Assembly (NCBI GenBank): GCA_037576195.1 | Contig: CM075101.1 | Location: 8,432,001-8,496,000 of the forward strand | Length of the DNA: 64,000 nt | Source: Phytoseiulus persimilis | Taxonomy: Eukaryota; Arthropoda; Arachnida; Mesostigmata; Phytoseiidae | Direction: 5' to 3' | Shown here: positions 24,337 to 35,422 of the stretch, piece by piece | Layout of the letters: each line of letters begins with the position of its first letter | Position numbering within the stretch: the stretch's first letter is position 1 | The notes under the pieces: model-generated | The model's database searches: none | Told to the model about the DNA's origin: nothing | The model's input: only the letters and a program-made list of their open reading frames with translations | Position numbers and translations under genes: made by a program

Positions 24337-26609
24337 CGAACGTGACGCTGGCCAAATTCGAAGTACCCTCGACGGGAGCCGCACCATTCGGAGTTGAACC
24401 CCCGCTCCGCTCGAGTCCACACAGACACACGCACTTCAGGAGTAGTCCACAACAGTTGTATCGGGAGACCCCACGTCAGGGAATACCACCAGCATTCCCC
24501 ACTATGGCGCGTTTGATCCCCTTGAGCTCCACTCGATCCGCCCTGACTCCACTCGGACACGATCTGTCAGACGCGTTGATGTACAGCAACAACGATAACG
24601 GGTTATCGTAGCGCGATACGACGGTAATCGCTCGTAGATTGTGCAGCAAGGGTTTTCGCTGACAGTTGGCACACCACAATGGACATCGGTGTCTCAGCTT
24701 TTGACAGGATCTCACATCACGCTACCATGCGGGAAGAGTCAACATCTGAACTAGTCGGCCATGAGACGAAGTTCACAGTAGCTGACGACACTCGAGAACA
24801 AATTACTGCCTCTCAGAGTCTACGACAACATCGAACGCGATTTCGTCCCAATAGACGATAAGGATGCTCCGTTTCCTGTGTGATCATTGGCGACTCAGAG
24901 ACGTCGTTCGACAAACCAACCATGGGCATTCGGTCAGCCTGTCAGTCTAGTTAGGCGACCAGCCGCTTCTTCTTCTCCGTACTACTGCTACCGCAGCTGC
25001 TGGTGAACACAACGAGATCTCACGAAGGCGCAGCTCGCCCAATTGAATCCTTCACTCTCTCCCACCACCTCTGCGTGTGTTGTTCGGATTCGTGTGTGAG
25101 CGCAGAGATAAAACAGGCTTGAGTAGACGGTAGACTTTAGTCGAGATCAGAGAACCTTCGCTTCGTATGAGGTTGGGGGAACACATGTCAACGAAAGGCG
25201 GACGTCCTCGTGAGAAACGAGGGAATTCAAACCTGGAGACTGGCATCGGTCAACGGAAATGGGAAACAATGGTGACGATGATCTCTGCTGTCCTTGACAC
25301 CTGGAGCGAGACGCTCCTTGGGAGTTCTTCCAGTACAACTTTTCAGTCCTGAGCATAGGTTGTGATGATCCGAACCGGAGGCCAATGTTCAGATTGATCA
25401 GATATTCAAGGAACAGGGAATAGCAGATCACGAAGATTCTCCAAGCAGTTATGGGTTGCCACACTGTAGTCTTCCTCATTCCTGGAGCCGAGTCCAAGAC
25501 CCTGCACCCTAGACTGTCCAGCTCCTTCCTCGGTTTTAGGCATGAGGTCGTTGCCATGCTTTCGAGCCAAGGGGATACGGAGCAGACCCCTCTGAGCCGC
25601 TCCACGAATAACGAACTCGAAAAAAGTGTCATTCTTCCAGCTGTCCATCGCGGGAAAGAAAACCGAACCCGATTATTTTTCACATCGTGATGAGCAAAGA
25701 GTGAAGGAGAACCTCTAGATAGTTTGACTGCTTCGTTCAGTCCGAGGCGAGAAGCATGAGAAGGAAGGCATGATCAACGTTGCGGAGTTCAATGTAAAGG
25801 ACCGATGGTCGATTACGGGGGTAGCGTCTCGACACGGCGCCGTAGGCTTACGAGACGAATGAGAGTTCCAGGTATCGAGCCTGGCATGGAGCATTCGCGG
25901 TCGAGCTCGGTGTCTCGAGAATGGCTCACGCGTTCGAATCAGGCACCATCAGAAAGCCGTTACTGGGCAAGGGCTCGAATCAGACGCGTTCTCAGATGAG
26001 AAGTTCCTCGTTACGTAAGCAAGAAGCGTCCTCCGGGCAGACTTGCATTCGGCACTTGATTCTTCCGTGAATCCGGAGATCCACTTTCCTTCCAGGGGCG
26101 CGATCTCTTCCTGGTGGATTTACGTGGGGACGTTGCTCTGGATACTATTTGAGGAGCGTTTTATTCGACGATTCATTCTGGTTGTCCAACAGAGGGAATA
26201 AGTAGACGTACAGTGGCCAAAAATGGGATCTGGGTGGACAAAAATATTTGAGACCCATGTCCAACTATTTTCAGCTCCCGGGTGTCATTTACAACCATCT
26301 CTCGCGACTTTGAGACCATTTTGACTTTTTAGCCACCGAGGAAGCTTGATTCCGCTGAGGAATGGATGCGAGGACAAGAAACACGGGAAACGGGATGCTA
26401 GGTTATCTTCATCTGTTTTAACCAGCACAACAGCACGGCGAATCTTGAACGGTTGAAGAGGGAACAGCTGCAGAACTATTCTGCCTCCAGATCAGTTTTT
26501 TCTCCTCCTTCTGAACTTGACACGTACGGGCCTTAATCATCTGACTCTTCGGAGTGAGTCCCATCTGATGGAGCTCATGCATCCAATTCGCTATCGCTAA
26601 CTATATAGT

Positions 26610-26960
26610 TTACAGTGGATTTTGGTAATCCTCATCTTGAGGTTTCAGTAGATAGTCTATCACTGGATCAAAGATTTCCTTGTGACCCGGTCTCTCATGG
26701 TCTCGATAAACACCTTCGAGAGGATAAGATGTAACTAACTGTGGTCGGTGCTGTGTGCTGGGTGGTCGGATCAGGTCGAGAACTTTTTCACTCTTGCTCA
26801 TTCTGATCATCACTATTCGAGGAACGATTTCATTCTTGCGATGGAAGGCTAGGAGCACGACGAGCGTTTTGGTGTTTCTTTTGCGCCCCGCAATTCCTTT
26901 CAGATTCGGTAGACTTGAGGATACGGCGGGAAACTCTTCGCGACCGAGATTTCGTTCAGT
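26610..26960 (-). other. coding-like minus-strand segment, unidentified
   Basis: An open frame of roughly 115 codons ending in a stop at 26610 reads like protein (charged and aliphatic residues evenly mixed, e.g. LVVLLAFHRKNEIVPRIV and HKEIFDPVIDYLLKP). The frame is closed by a stop just upstream near 26976, so it would need an acceptor around 26930-26960, which I could not place with confidence. I do not recognise a family. It may be the last exon of an unknown minus-strand gene, or a fragment of an old mobile element. Confidence 0.3.
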
Positions 26961-27304
26961 AATCGGCCGTTTTCAGGCTGATACGATCGCTTCTTCTTCT
27001 CCGAGTCCTGGAGTGATTCTCGTTCAATCGAATGACAAGTGAGTAGGATCCTTCTCGGCACTGAATCATATCAATACTCACACGATCGATTGAGTTTCGA
27101 TATTCCTCGGCTGAATGGGTGCAACCATCCAAGAAAAAAGAGGGCAATCTTTGAGGTGCTCTAGGAAACGCAATTCACTGCTGATCGACGCAAGCGAGTA
27201 ATCGAAACGGGCCGCAAATCAGCGACCTTGTTCAAGCCAAGCAGAAAGGATACGCCTACGATCTCTGTGAAACATCTGCAAGTCTCTGTTATATTCGTGC
27301 GACA

Positions 27305-27614
27305 CTACTTCGTGGCGAGGAGCCTCAAGAAATTCTCGAGGACGGGTGTCGCGAATCCCTTCTCGATGTTTGCGAGGGTCGTTGCGTCAGCAGACTCCCC
27401 AAAGTCCGTTTCGTACATAAGTGGCATCTCAGGATTCGCTTCCGATGGCATTACGGGCGCGTTCTCCACTTTCACCCGCTCCAAATGTCCCGGGCTCCAT
27501 CGACTGACAGCGTTAGGAAACGCCAGCAACTTCACAGCATGATCACGGTCTTTTCGACCGACCACAGTTTGGCTTTCGACCGGGACGATCCTCAGCCATG
27601 CATCTTACAGACAC
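27305..27614 (-). other. coding-like minus-strand segment, unidentified
   Basis: About 100 codons open on the minus strand, from a stop near 27614 to a stop at 27305. It reads WLRIVPVESQTVVG early and NIEKGFATPVLENFL late. Amino-acid composition resembles real protein and a GTAGTG donor-like site overlaps its stop, so it could splice to the segment at 26610-26960. The VPVES phrase is faintly reminiscent of retroelement polyprotein linkers, but this is not enough to assign a family. Confidence 0.28.
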
Positions 27615-28523
27615 TCTGAGCTCCGTATCTAAGGAATTTCGACGAGGTCAAAAAGAGGCTCGGAAGGTCATGAAGACTCGGCGAGGAGCCAACATTCTCT
27701 GAAGGAAGTCGGGTTGACGAGCAGATAGGGTTCTGTTCAGATTCGTGTTAGTTCTTCCGGCGGCGTTGGTAGAATACTGAACCTCCGGGGGTCTCTCTGT
27801 ACAACAAGCCATGGGACGAGCGTCACTTCAGTTCTGTCATTATTCCCTTGGAAAATGATTGGAATTTCCAGCATCTTAGCGCGTACAACCGAATTCCTGC
27901 CTGAGAGCGCATGCTCCCATGCGGGCCGAAAAAACGATGGAAAACGGCGACCTGAACATGATGAGCCTTCCCGGGCCCGTGCCCACGGACGACATCGTTT
28001 TCCATGGGTCGCCTCGTTTTCCCTGTGAAACCTGGAAGCTGACCAAACTTCGGACTTCCGAACCAGGGATTTGGATAATATCAGCGAATCGAAGCTTGAA
28101 CGGCCACCATCACACAAGTTTGAGGCTTTGAGCCGAGTATCCGATCTAAGATAACTTGATCTAATTTCGGCGACTTCCTCCAAATAAAATTGATTGAAGC
28201 GCGCATATACGATGGCATTGAAGCATTAACGTATCGCTCGGAAACCAGATCAATCGGGCTATCCAGCTCATTCCGAGTTTTGTCCACCAGGACTCACTTG
28301 TCTCGTGTTGAGTTTCACCGCTTCCTCTCGTGTTCCGTGGAGTCACCGGAGAAACGGAACCATCACGGAAGCTGAACCAGCCGCTCCAAAGCGGGACAAC
28401 TCCCTTGATGAGTGAGGACTGAGACTGAAATCCTTGAAAACGATTGGTGTTGTTCGGGGCATTCGAATGGAAGCTCGACGGGATTATTTCTCATCGGTCG
28501 AGGCCGAAGATCTTGTCCTCGGT

Positions 28524-28680
28524 ACTAGAAGAGTTCAACGGAAAGTTTCAGATTGGACTCCGTCAGCATTTCAGCGCCTCCGGCTGTGGGATAAGACAAT
28601 ATTTTGGCGATGATCTGGATGAAGATGGCGTCAATGATACCTGCAATTCCAGGAACGGATTGTTTCGCCTTCGCATACCA
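28524..28680 (-). pseudogene. possible fragment of a PIF/Harbinger-type transposase
   Basis: A minus-strand frame reads VPGIAGIIDAIFIQIIAK, which resembles the stretch around the first catalytic Asp of HARBI1-like nucleases (pattern PG-x-x-G-x-I-D-x-x-x-I-x-I). A stop lies shortly upstream and another at 28524-28526, so only about 50 codons remain. If correct it is a dead relic. The match is short and made by eye; chance similarity is quite possible. Confidence 0.25.
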
Positions 28681-30307
28681 CTTTTATTTTTGGTCATATT
28701 GATCATATTGCCTTGGTCCTCCCCGAGGCTTCACGTCTGGCCTAGGTGTGAGTCGGACATGTTGCGCGGATGGCTTTTCTCTCACCTCTTTTTCGGTGAC
28801 TGTCGGATGCGCTTGCGCTGAATGACCATGCAGCTTCTGCGACACTTCTGACTCACTGAACACTGTGAGCCCCCCTCCCCCCCGTCGCTCTTCGGATCGG
28901 GAACCTCCCAAGAGAATTCTTGTACCCGTCCGTATGCAGAGCTCTATCTCCCTCGGATCCTCGATATGAGTGGAGTTTGGACTCCGTGGATTGACTCCCT
29001 TTCGAGCACAAGCTTCAAATTTTGTATTTGTTTACCCTGTGTGGGTAGTTCGCCCTCTAATGAGTTGGGGTTTTCATTCGGGGACCTTTATCGCTCGTCC
29101 ATTCTTCTCGCATCTCATGGTCCTCTCGAGTTATCGGACTGAATGCTGTCACTGTATAATGGTAGCCGGTGAATTCAGCTCTCTGATGATGCAGGCCGGT
29201 ATCAAGTCTGGGTCAAGCCCTGAAGGCGTTCACGGCATATGTAGCGTGGTTTCGCCGGTAAATATGCCGGTGACAGGAACAGGAAGCCTTTGAAGGCGCG
29301 CTCGACGATCCCACCAAGTCGCTCCGACGCACGTCGTTCTCGAAGTTACGTGTTTTTTTTTGGGCGATTCTTTCATTCAGACGCTGATTAAGTCATTCAG
29401 TCACCTTTCAGTATGTTGGAGTCGCGTTCAACCGTAGAGTTCCACCATGGATATTTGTTCCGTGGGACCCGCAAGACTAAATGTTGATGTTGATTCCCCA
29501 TTTTTTCCCGATTTCTTCTTCTCCAGAATGATTCTTTCATGTGCGGCACGTTTTCAGGGGGTAAGGTGGCCCTGCTCAAATATTTCAGACCTCAATAATG
29601 ATATGCTAGAACCGTGATTTCGACCATCGTCGGTTTTCGACTCAGGCCGCTCCCGCCGGCACCAATTACCAAGGTACGACTGTACATTATTCTCATTCAA
29701 CCCCTTCCAGTGGTACCTGAACAGTGACAGCGTTAGATACGTCTTGAGCTCTTCTGGTATTTCTCTGTGAGAGCGGGAGTTCAGGAAAGAGTCCTCCTGG
29801 AATCACCAAACCACCGAAATAGACACCAGCCATCGCGTCTTGGGAGAACTGCGCGTCGGCAGCCCGTTAGACCACGTCGGGCTCAGTAGAGATCACCGTT
29901 ATCAGCTTACGTGGGATTTCATGCGGTTTCCCATGCTCTTTTCCCCTTGCTCCGGGGAGACCTTCACCGCAATGAGGGCCTCTCTTACTTCCCACGGCAG
30001 GAACTCTCGATGCGCTGGGCTACGATCTAAACTGAGTTGACGAATAAACGTGAATTTCCCGAACTCCCGTACGTCAGTGACTGAACGATGGAATTCGGGA
30101 CAGTGAGCTCGATATTCCATAGGGATGTTTCGTAAACTGAAGATGTCATTCCTTGTCTCAATCGATTCCCCGTCACATGAGCCATCATGTATTATTGTTG
30201 GCTCGGATCCCGCGCCGGTTACGACGTAAGTTTCCCTCCGAACGATGACGGTCGGCCGCCACCGCCGCGGCCGCTATCGGGGGAGAGAGCTGTTTAGCTC
30301 GGCTGTT

Positions 30308-30350
30308 GTCTGACTGTCTGCCAGCCAGCCTGACTGCCTGGCTGGCTGCC
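30308..30350. repeat. tetranucleotide tract with internal hairpin
   Basis: GTCT, GACT, CCAG and GGCT units in a row. The halves CAGCCAGCC (30322-30330) and GGCTGGCTG (30340-30348) are exact reverse complements separated by nine bases, so the tract can fold into a GC-rich hairpin. Confidence 0.7.
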
Positions 30351-30940
30351 CACCACCACCACGACGCCGCCATCTTGAATTGAAGCTGTGGTGTTTTCAT
30401 CTCTTCGTTTACATACACACCAATGTATTCGTTCATTGTAGGAGCTGGCTGAGAAGCTCCAGAGGAATTCAGGCCCTGCTGTGGGGACCGTGTTCTTGTG
30501 CTGGGTTTTGGTACTTCGACGTTGACTACGGTACGTATTCCGAAGAAGCGTCTTACCGTGCCGAGAAACAATCATTCATCGACCTATGTGCGAGCTCAGA
30601 TGGCGTTAGTCTGCGCTAGACCAAAGCAGCCATGTCGCTCTTGGTTCTAGTTGAAGGCGAACAGCTTCATTTCGTCGTTTTGTGGTGTTCCTTTGACGTT
30701 CGTGCTGGGTAGGCTCGCTGGACGCTGCGAACATCTCGTCAGGTTTAACCGCGGTCTCAGGACTTGATCGTTAGAAGTTAGGGGCAACCGATTCGAAACA
30801 CGAGAGTTCGTTGAGATTTCGGTTCACCATCTCCGGACTGAGTTCCCGCTTGTGGACAGTCTCGCTGACAGCTCACCCAGACCGACACCGGGAGTCTGTC
30901 TGCGGTCCATTGTCCGAGCGACTGTCTGATGGGTTGTTTG

Positions 30941-30967
30941 ATCGACCAGCCGACCGACCGAACCAGG
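30941..30967. repeat. tetranucleotide tract (CGAC/CAGC)
   Basis: Degenerate CGACCAGCCGACCGACCG-type run, same class as the other tracts between 24 and 42 kb. Nearby text on the left contains GTCTGTCTG-like units. Confidence 0.55.
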
Positions 30968-33900
30968 AATCTTCGTCTGGTAGGTGCATGCAGTGTCAGT
31001 TTCGCGGAACCTCCCGCCATTCAGTCTGCGAGCCGTGCATCGAGTTAGATTGTATCGAAAGTTTCGGGGGGCGGAAGGTTCGGAACTGCAGATTCGCCGC
31101 AGAGCCGGTTTGCTTCTGTGCTCACTTTGATACAATGAAGTGGAAAGGTGAGTGCGCTCACCGAGGAGGGCTCAACTCGAACTCCGGTGTCATCCCACTC
31201 AAGTGGCTGGCTGGAGCCGGGATGGATTGCACAGAGACAGGATTCGCAAAGCTCTCCGTTTTCGGTGGGGATTTGCCCTGAGTCTGAATCTTCTTCGAGA
31301 GGGCCTGCATTAGTGTGGCTTACTTCATTCTCACGCGGATCCCAGTTTCTTCACCGTTCCTTTACTATCGCCTCTGTGAGCGAAGGGCCTGTATCGCTCA
31401 ATCCATCGCCGATTGTTGCTGGTTCGGCTGTAGTCGCGACTGTAGACGTAGTTTGGCATTCGTCGGTGAGTTGGCTCGAAAACTTAGGCGGAGTTTCGCA
31501 AGCTGCGGTCCTCAGTCTAAGCTCCTGGCCAAAGAAAATGTGTCTCAGTGCGGACGTCGTGACTGTCGCAGCATAACTCATCATTGAAAAGTTGGCCCGA
31601 AACAGATCTAGCAAACCCGCACATCACTGCCGAGACCGCTAGGACTAGAGTACGAACAACGGCCACAACAGCGGGAATATCAGGGATGGATCGTGTCCCG
31701 GACGAAGCCGAGGAAGTGAAATCATATTCTCCTATCAGAGCGCGAGCTCCTTAACAGGCTCCCAGCGCCGGAGAACGTTGAAAACGCTGCGCAGCAACGC
31801 AAAATGTGACAAGGCCGCCGGAGCTCCATCTGAAGTTCGTGGTGAATCCGCTCTCGTGACCAGTCGGCCAGTTAGCGCCATCGACAGCCAGTGAGCGCTC
31901 CCGCTGATTAATGATTCGTGAATTTACTCACCGAACCTACTAGAAGGCTCTCTAATGAGTGAAGTGGTTGCAGCGGGTTTAGGCGGCTCCAGAACTTGAA
32001 TCCCCTCCGGCAAGGAACGCAACGGAATACGTGATGTCTGTATGCGAGGGCAAATCTGTTTTCTTCTCCTCCTCTTCTTCGGCAACAATAAATCTTCTAC
32101 GTCTTCCTTAATTTCAAGTAGCCGGACGACGCTGTGGGGGATCGATCGTGAACCCTGTATTGATGTCTGTCACCGCACAGCCACTCCATCAATTCAGTCT
32201 GGCGCGGCTTCCGAAGCTATTTAGCCGGAAACCATAGAACTCGGGACGAATCCCGATGGACGAGGCTCTGCATCCGCATTCTGAGCTGGACTCGTCAAAA
32301 TCGACTCTTCCCAGGGAAACTCCCAGATCTTCTCCCAAGTCTCAACATAGAAAACGAATACACGAAATGAAACTCCACAGAGAACCGAGAGCTACATCAG
32401 TTGCGAGCAAACGAACTTGCGATGAGCTGTTTTCGATCGCTTTGAGCTCGAAGCGGTTGCGTAACGAACATTGGCATCGTGGAGCTGATAATTTTTCCCC
32501 CATTCCTGCGCTGAATGAGCAGATATATTGTTCTAGCGCCCACCGAAGGCTGCCCGGGCAATGCCCAACTCCGTAAATCCATAGAAAATTTCATCGCTGA
32601 TCCAGAATCCTGCGGAATGCTTCGTTTTTCTAGCCTCAGATCTGGTCAGGACCGAGTCGGGTCACACGAGTGATACGATGTCGTCGGTGATTAATAGCTG
32701 CGCGCTCTTGTTTCAGAAGCTCAAAACGCTAGGCTGATACCTCCCTGAGGGCTTTCAGCAGCCCGCTCACAAACAGAACACCTCGAGTCGCGTTGAACGT
32801 AAGTTCCAATGTTTAGTTGCTAACAGGTGTTCTTGGCATATGCATCAAACCGGCGAGAAACGACGCAGGAGGCCAAATTCCCGATTGGTGCTCTCGTTGA
32901 CCCTGAATCAATCCGTTGACTGACGGGGTCCATGGGCCTGGGCGGTGCGGAAGCTCCTGGAAAGAAACGGGTTGAGCATGTTGTCATCAAGTTCAGCCAC
33001 CCGCGAACTGGCGGCGGCCCTTGCGGCTCATCTCGTAGGAGGGTAGGCTATTTATCACTGGAGTTCGGACAAGGAGAAAGTTTTTGTAGACGGGCGATCG
33101 TGTAGCGATGTTATCGAGCAGTCACCGAGGGTCCACTGCGTTTATCCCGCCATGAATGCGACCAATGAGTGACCTAATGCAGCCGTCCGGGCAACTACCC
33201 AGTCGGTCATTCAGTTTGAGTTAACGGACAGAGGCGGCAGCAGCAGCAGCAACATGGAGGTCTAAAGCCCGATGTGGGTGCTTTCTGGGCCGGCGGGTCC
33301 TGTCCTGCACTGGGAGCCGCTGCTGGTCCTGAGCTGGATGGACTCCACCCAAATAACACCACTCGGTCGGGTGATTACAACACACGGGGATGAATTTGTT
33401 GTTCGACTCTGCGTTGGTCCGTCCGTATGTCTAAACGAAAGCCTGTCTGCATGCGAACGCGAATCAGACAACTGCTCCGAGAGGAATGAGAGACCTGAGC
33501 GAGAGAAGTGGCCGGTAATTTATGGATAGGAAGCAACAGACACGCTGTCGATTGGCCTGCCGACGTTACTTCCAACACACACGTCCGAAATCAGTCGTCG
33601 AAAAGCTCTCGTCCTTTCTTCCGGAATATTTCCGTGGTGCTGGAACTCGCTCTCATAACTCCTCCAATCACCCCTTGTCTTCTCGGAGCAAGCCGAACTC
33701 TCCGCTCGACCCGCAGAGGTCTATTCCCAGCTGAGCCTCCCGAAATGGAACGCGATCCAGGAGCGTTGCGGGAAAACCAGAGCTTCCTCTGAGAGGAAGG
33801 TAAATACATTCTAGGCCGGCTCGTCAAGGCTTGGAGCTCGTCGCCCGCCGATGGAGGACGGGTCGACCATCGTCGGCAGAGACCCCTCATTGAATATCGG

Positions 33901-35422
33901 AGAAATGTTGATGAAAATAATTACTTTTTGATTATGATGATTATCGGACGGAGCGAAAGCGGCCCGATCGATGGGAGCCGGAGCTTTTTATGCTCTGGAT
34001 GCAGAAGAAGAAGCTGCTGCGGGGCTAGTATTTCTTGAGCAGAGCCCTGCGAGGTTTTTGTCCGCTGTTCTCGGCCACCGGGCGCTCCTACATGAACGAC
34101 TGAGGCTGAAGAACAACATTGTTGGCAAACTCGAGTGGTCGGATTAAAAGTTCCGAGCGGAGGAACAGCCGAGCCAGCTCTGCTCAACGGACGGGGAGGA
34201 ACTCGGGGCCTACGCAAACCGAAGCGAGACCCGTCCAGCGCGTTCCTTCCCCCTGTGCACGTCGCGGGGGAGGAAACCACTTCTCAGACAGATCCCGTCA
34301 GCGTTGTTTCCCAGCATTTCTTTCATTCCAAACTCGACGCTGGCTCGTGTGTATCACGGTCGTATGTTTGTCGTCGCCGTCGTCGTCGCTGAATGCTAGC
34401 GTAGGTTTGTTTGAGTACACTCGGGCGTTGGGGCCCAACTTAATGAAGGGCTTCCCCCCTGTCAGAATCATTTATATCATCCATTTTTCCCAAATGATGA
34501 CAGACAGTTCGTGCCATCACGATCCACCTGCTGCATCGCTGCTGATGTCGGCACGGCGCCGCTGCTCCCTGCCGTGCTCGAGCGCGTCGTATATTGTTCA
34601 AACTTCGGGAGCGGGGTTCTGACGCTGGTCTCGAGCCCAAGTCCACAGTCCGGCATTCTCTTAGAGAGCGTATAAACTTTTTACGGGCTTGCGTTACCAC
34701 AAGCGGAATTTACGTCCAGAGGCGGATTTTCTCGCAGCCAAGATCCCGGGCAGTATCGGGACATGTCACGGATTCCTGGAGGCTATGAGGAACGGAACGG
34801 AGAGTTTGAAACATGGAACTCCGTCGAGCCTACTTCGGACCGCGTCCCCGTCCACGTTTCTAACATCAATCGAAAATCGGGAGAACACGAGGTTCGGGCT
34901 CCTCGACTCGATGAGCATCGGCGTTGGACTGTCTTCAGCGGAACTGGGCTAACTTAGTGTTTTTGTGTACCCTTCCCGCTTTGCAAGTTTGGGCTTCCCT
35001 CACCATCACCGTGTAACATCGCCGGCAGCTGCTGTAGCCCTAGCGGCGGATCTGTGACTCTAATATATCGTCTCTTTCCACGGTGGGTGCCCTCTCTGCT
35101 GTGTCGGAGGAGCTCCATTGACTCGCGCGCGACCAGTTCGCACGGAAAGTCAGAGTCGAAAGTAGCAGACATCGAGGAGCTCTCATACCGAAGTTGTGGA
35201 GTCTGTGATCGTGGTGGTGGGTGCGCGAATTTGTGTTTGCCGGTCCGCCGAAACCCGCCGCACTGGTTGCATCGTCCTCCGGCAGCCTTCATGTGCAATA
35301 GTCCCAAGTGTCGAATTCCTCGAACTGTGATGACGTAACGTCTTGACTGCAGTGGTCAACAGTAGACTGGAATGTTTGTGGTGATGAACTTGCTTTAGGC
35401 AGCTGTAGCCAGCAGCTGTCAG

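Larger units (their letters stand above)
23967..35422. other. 11.5-kb intergenic region upstream of ARNT and Pellino
   Basis: This spans the divergent 5' flanks of Pellino (minus) and ARNT (plus). No gene can be named. It contains several coding-like or decayed segments listed separately (26610-26960, 27305-27614, 28524-28680), and tetranucleotide tracts at 24299, 30308 and 30941. A minus-strand open stretch at about 29693-29850 and one at 25406-25648 were inspected and fit no family. A short CAG run occurs near 33237-33252. From about 29 to 35 kb the sequence becomes CpG- and GC-rich, as expected of a promoter-proximal region. Confidence 0.4.

Noticed and set aside
34119..34622. 167-codon plus-strand open stretch upstream of ARNT
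   Set aside because: Arg/Ser/Cys-rich with no conserved pattern; lies in a GC-rich promoter-like area where long open frames are common.
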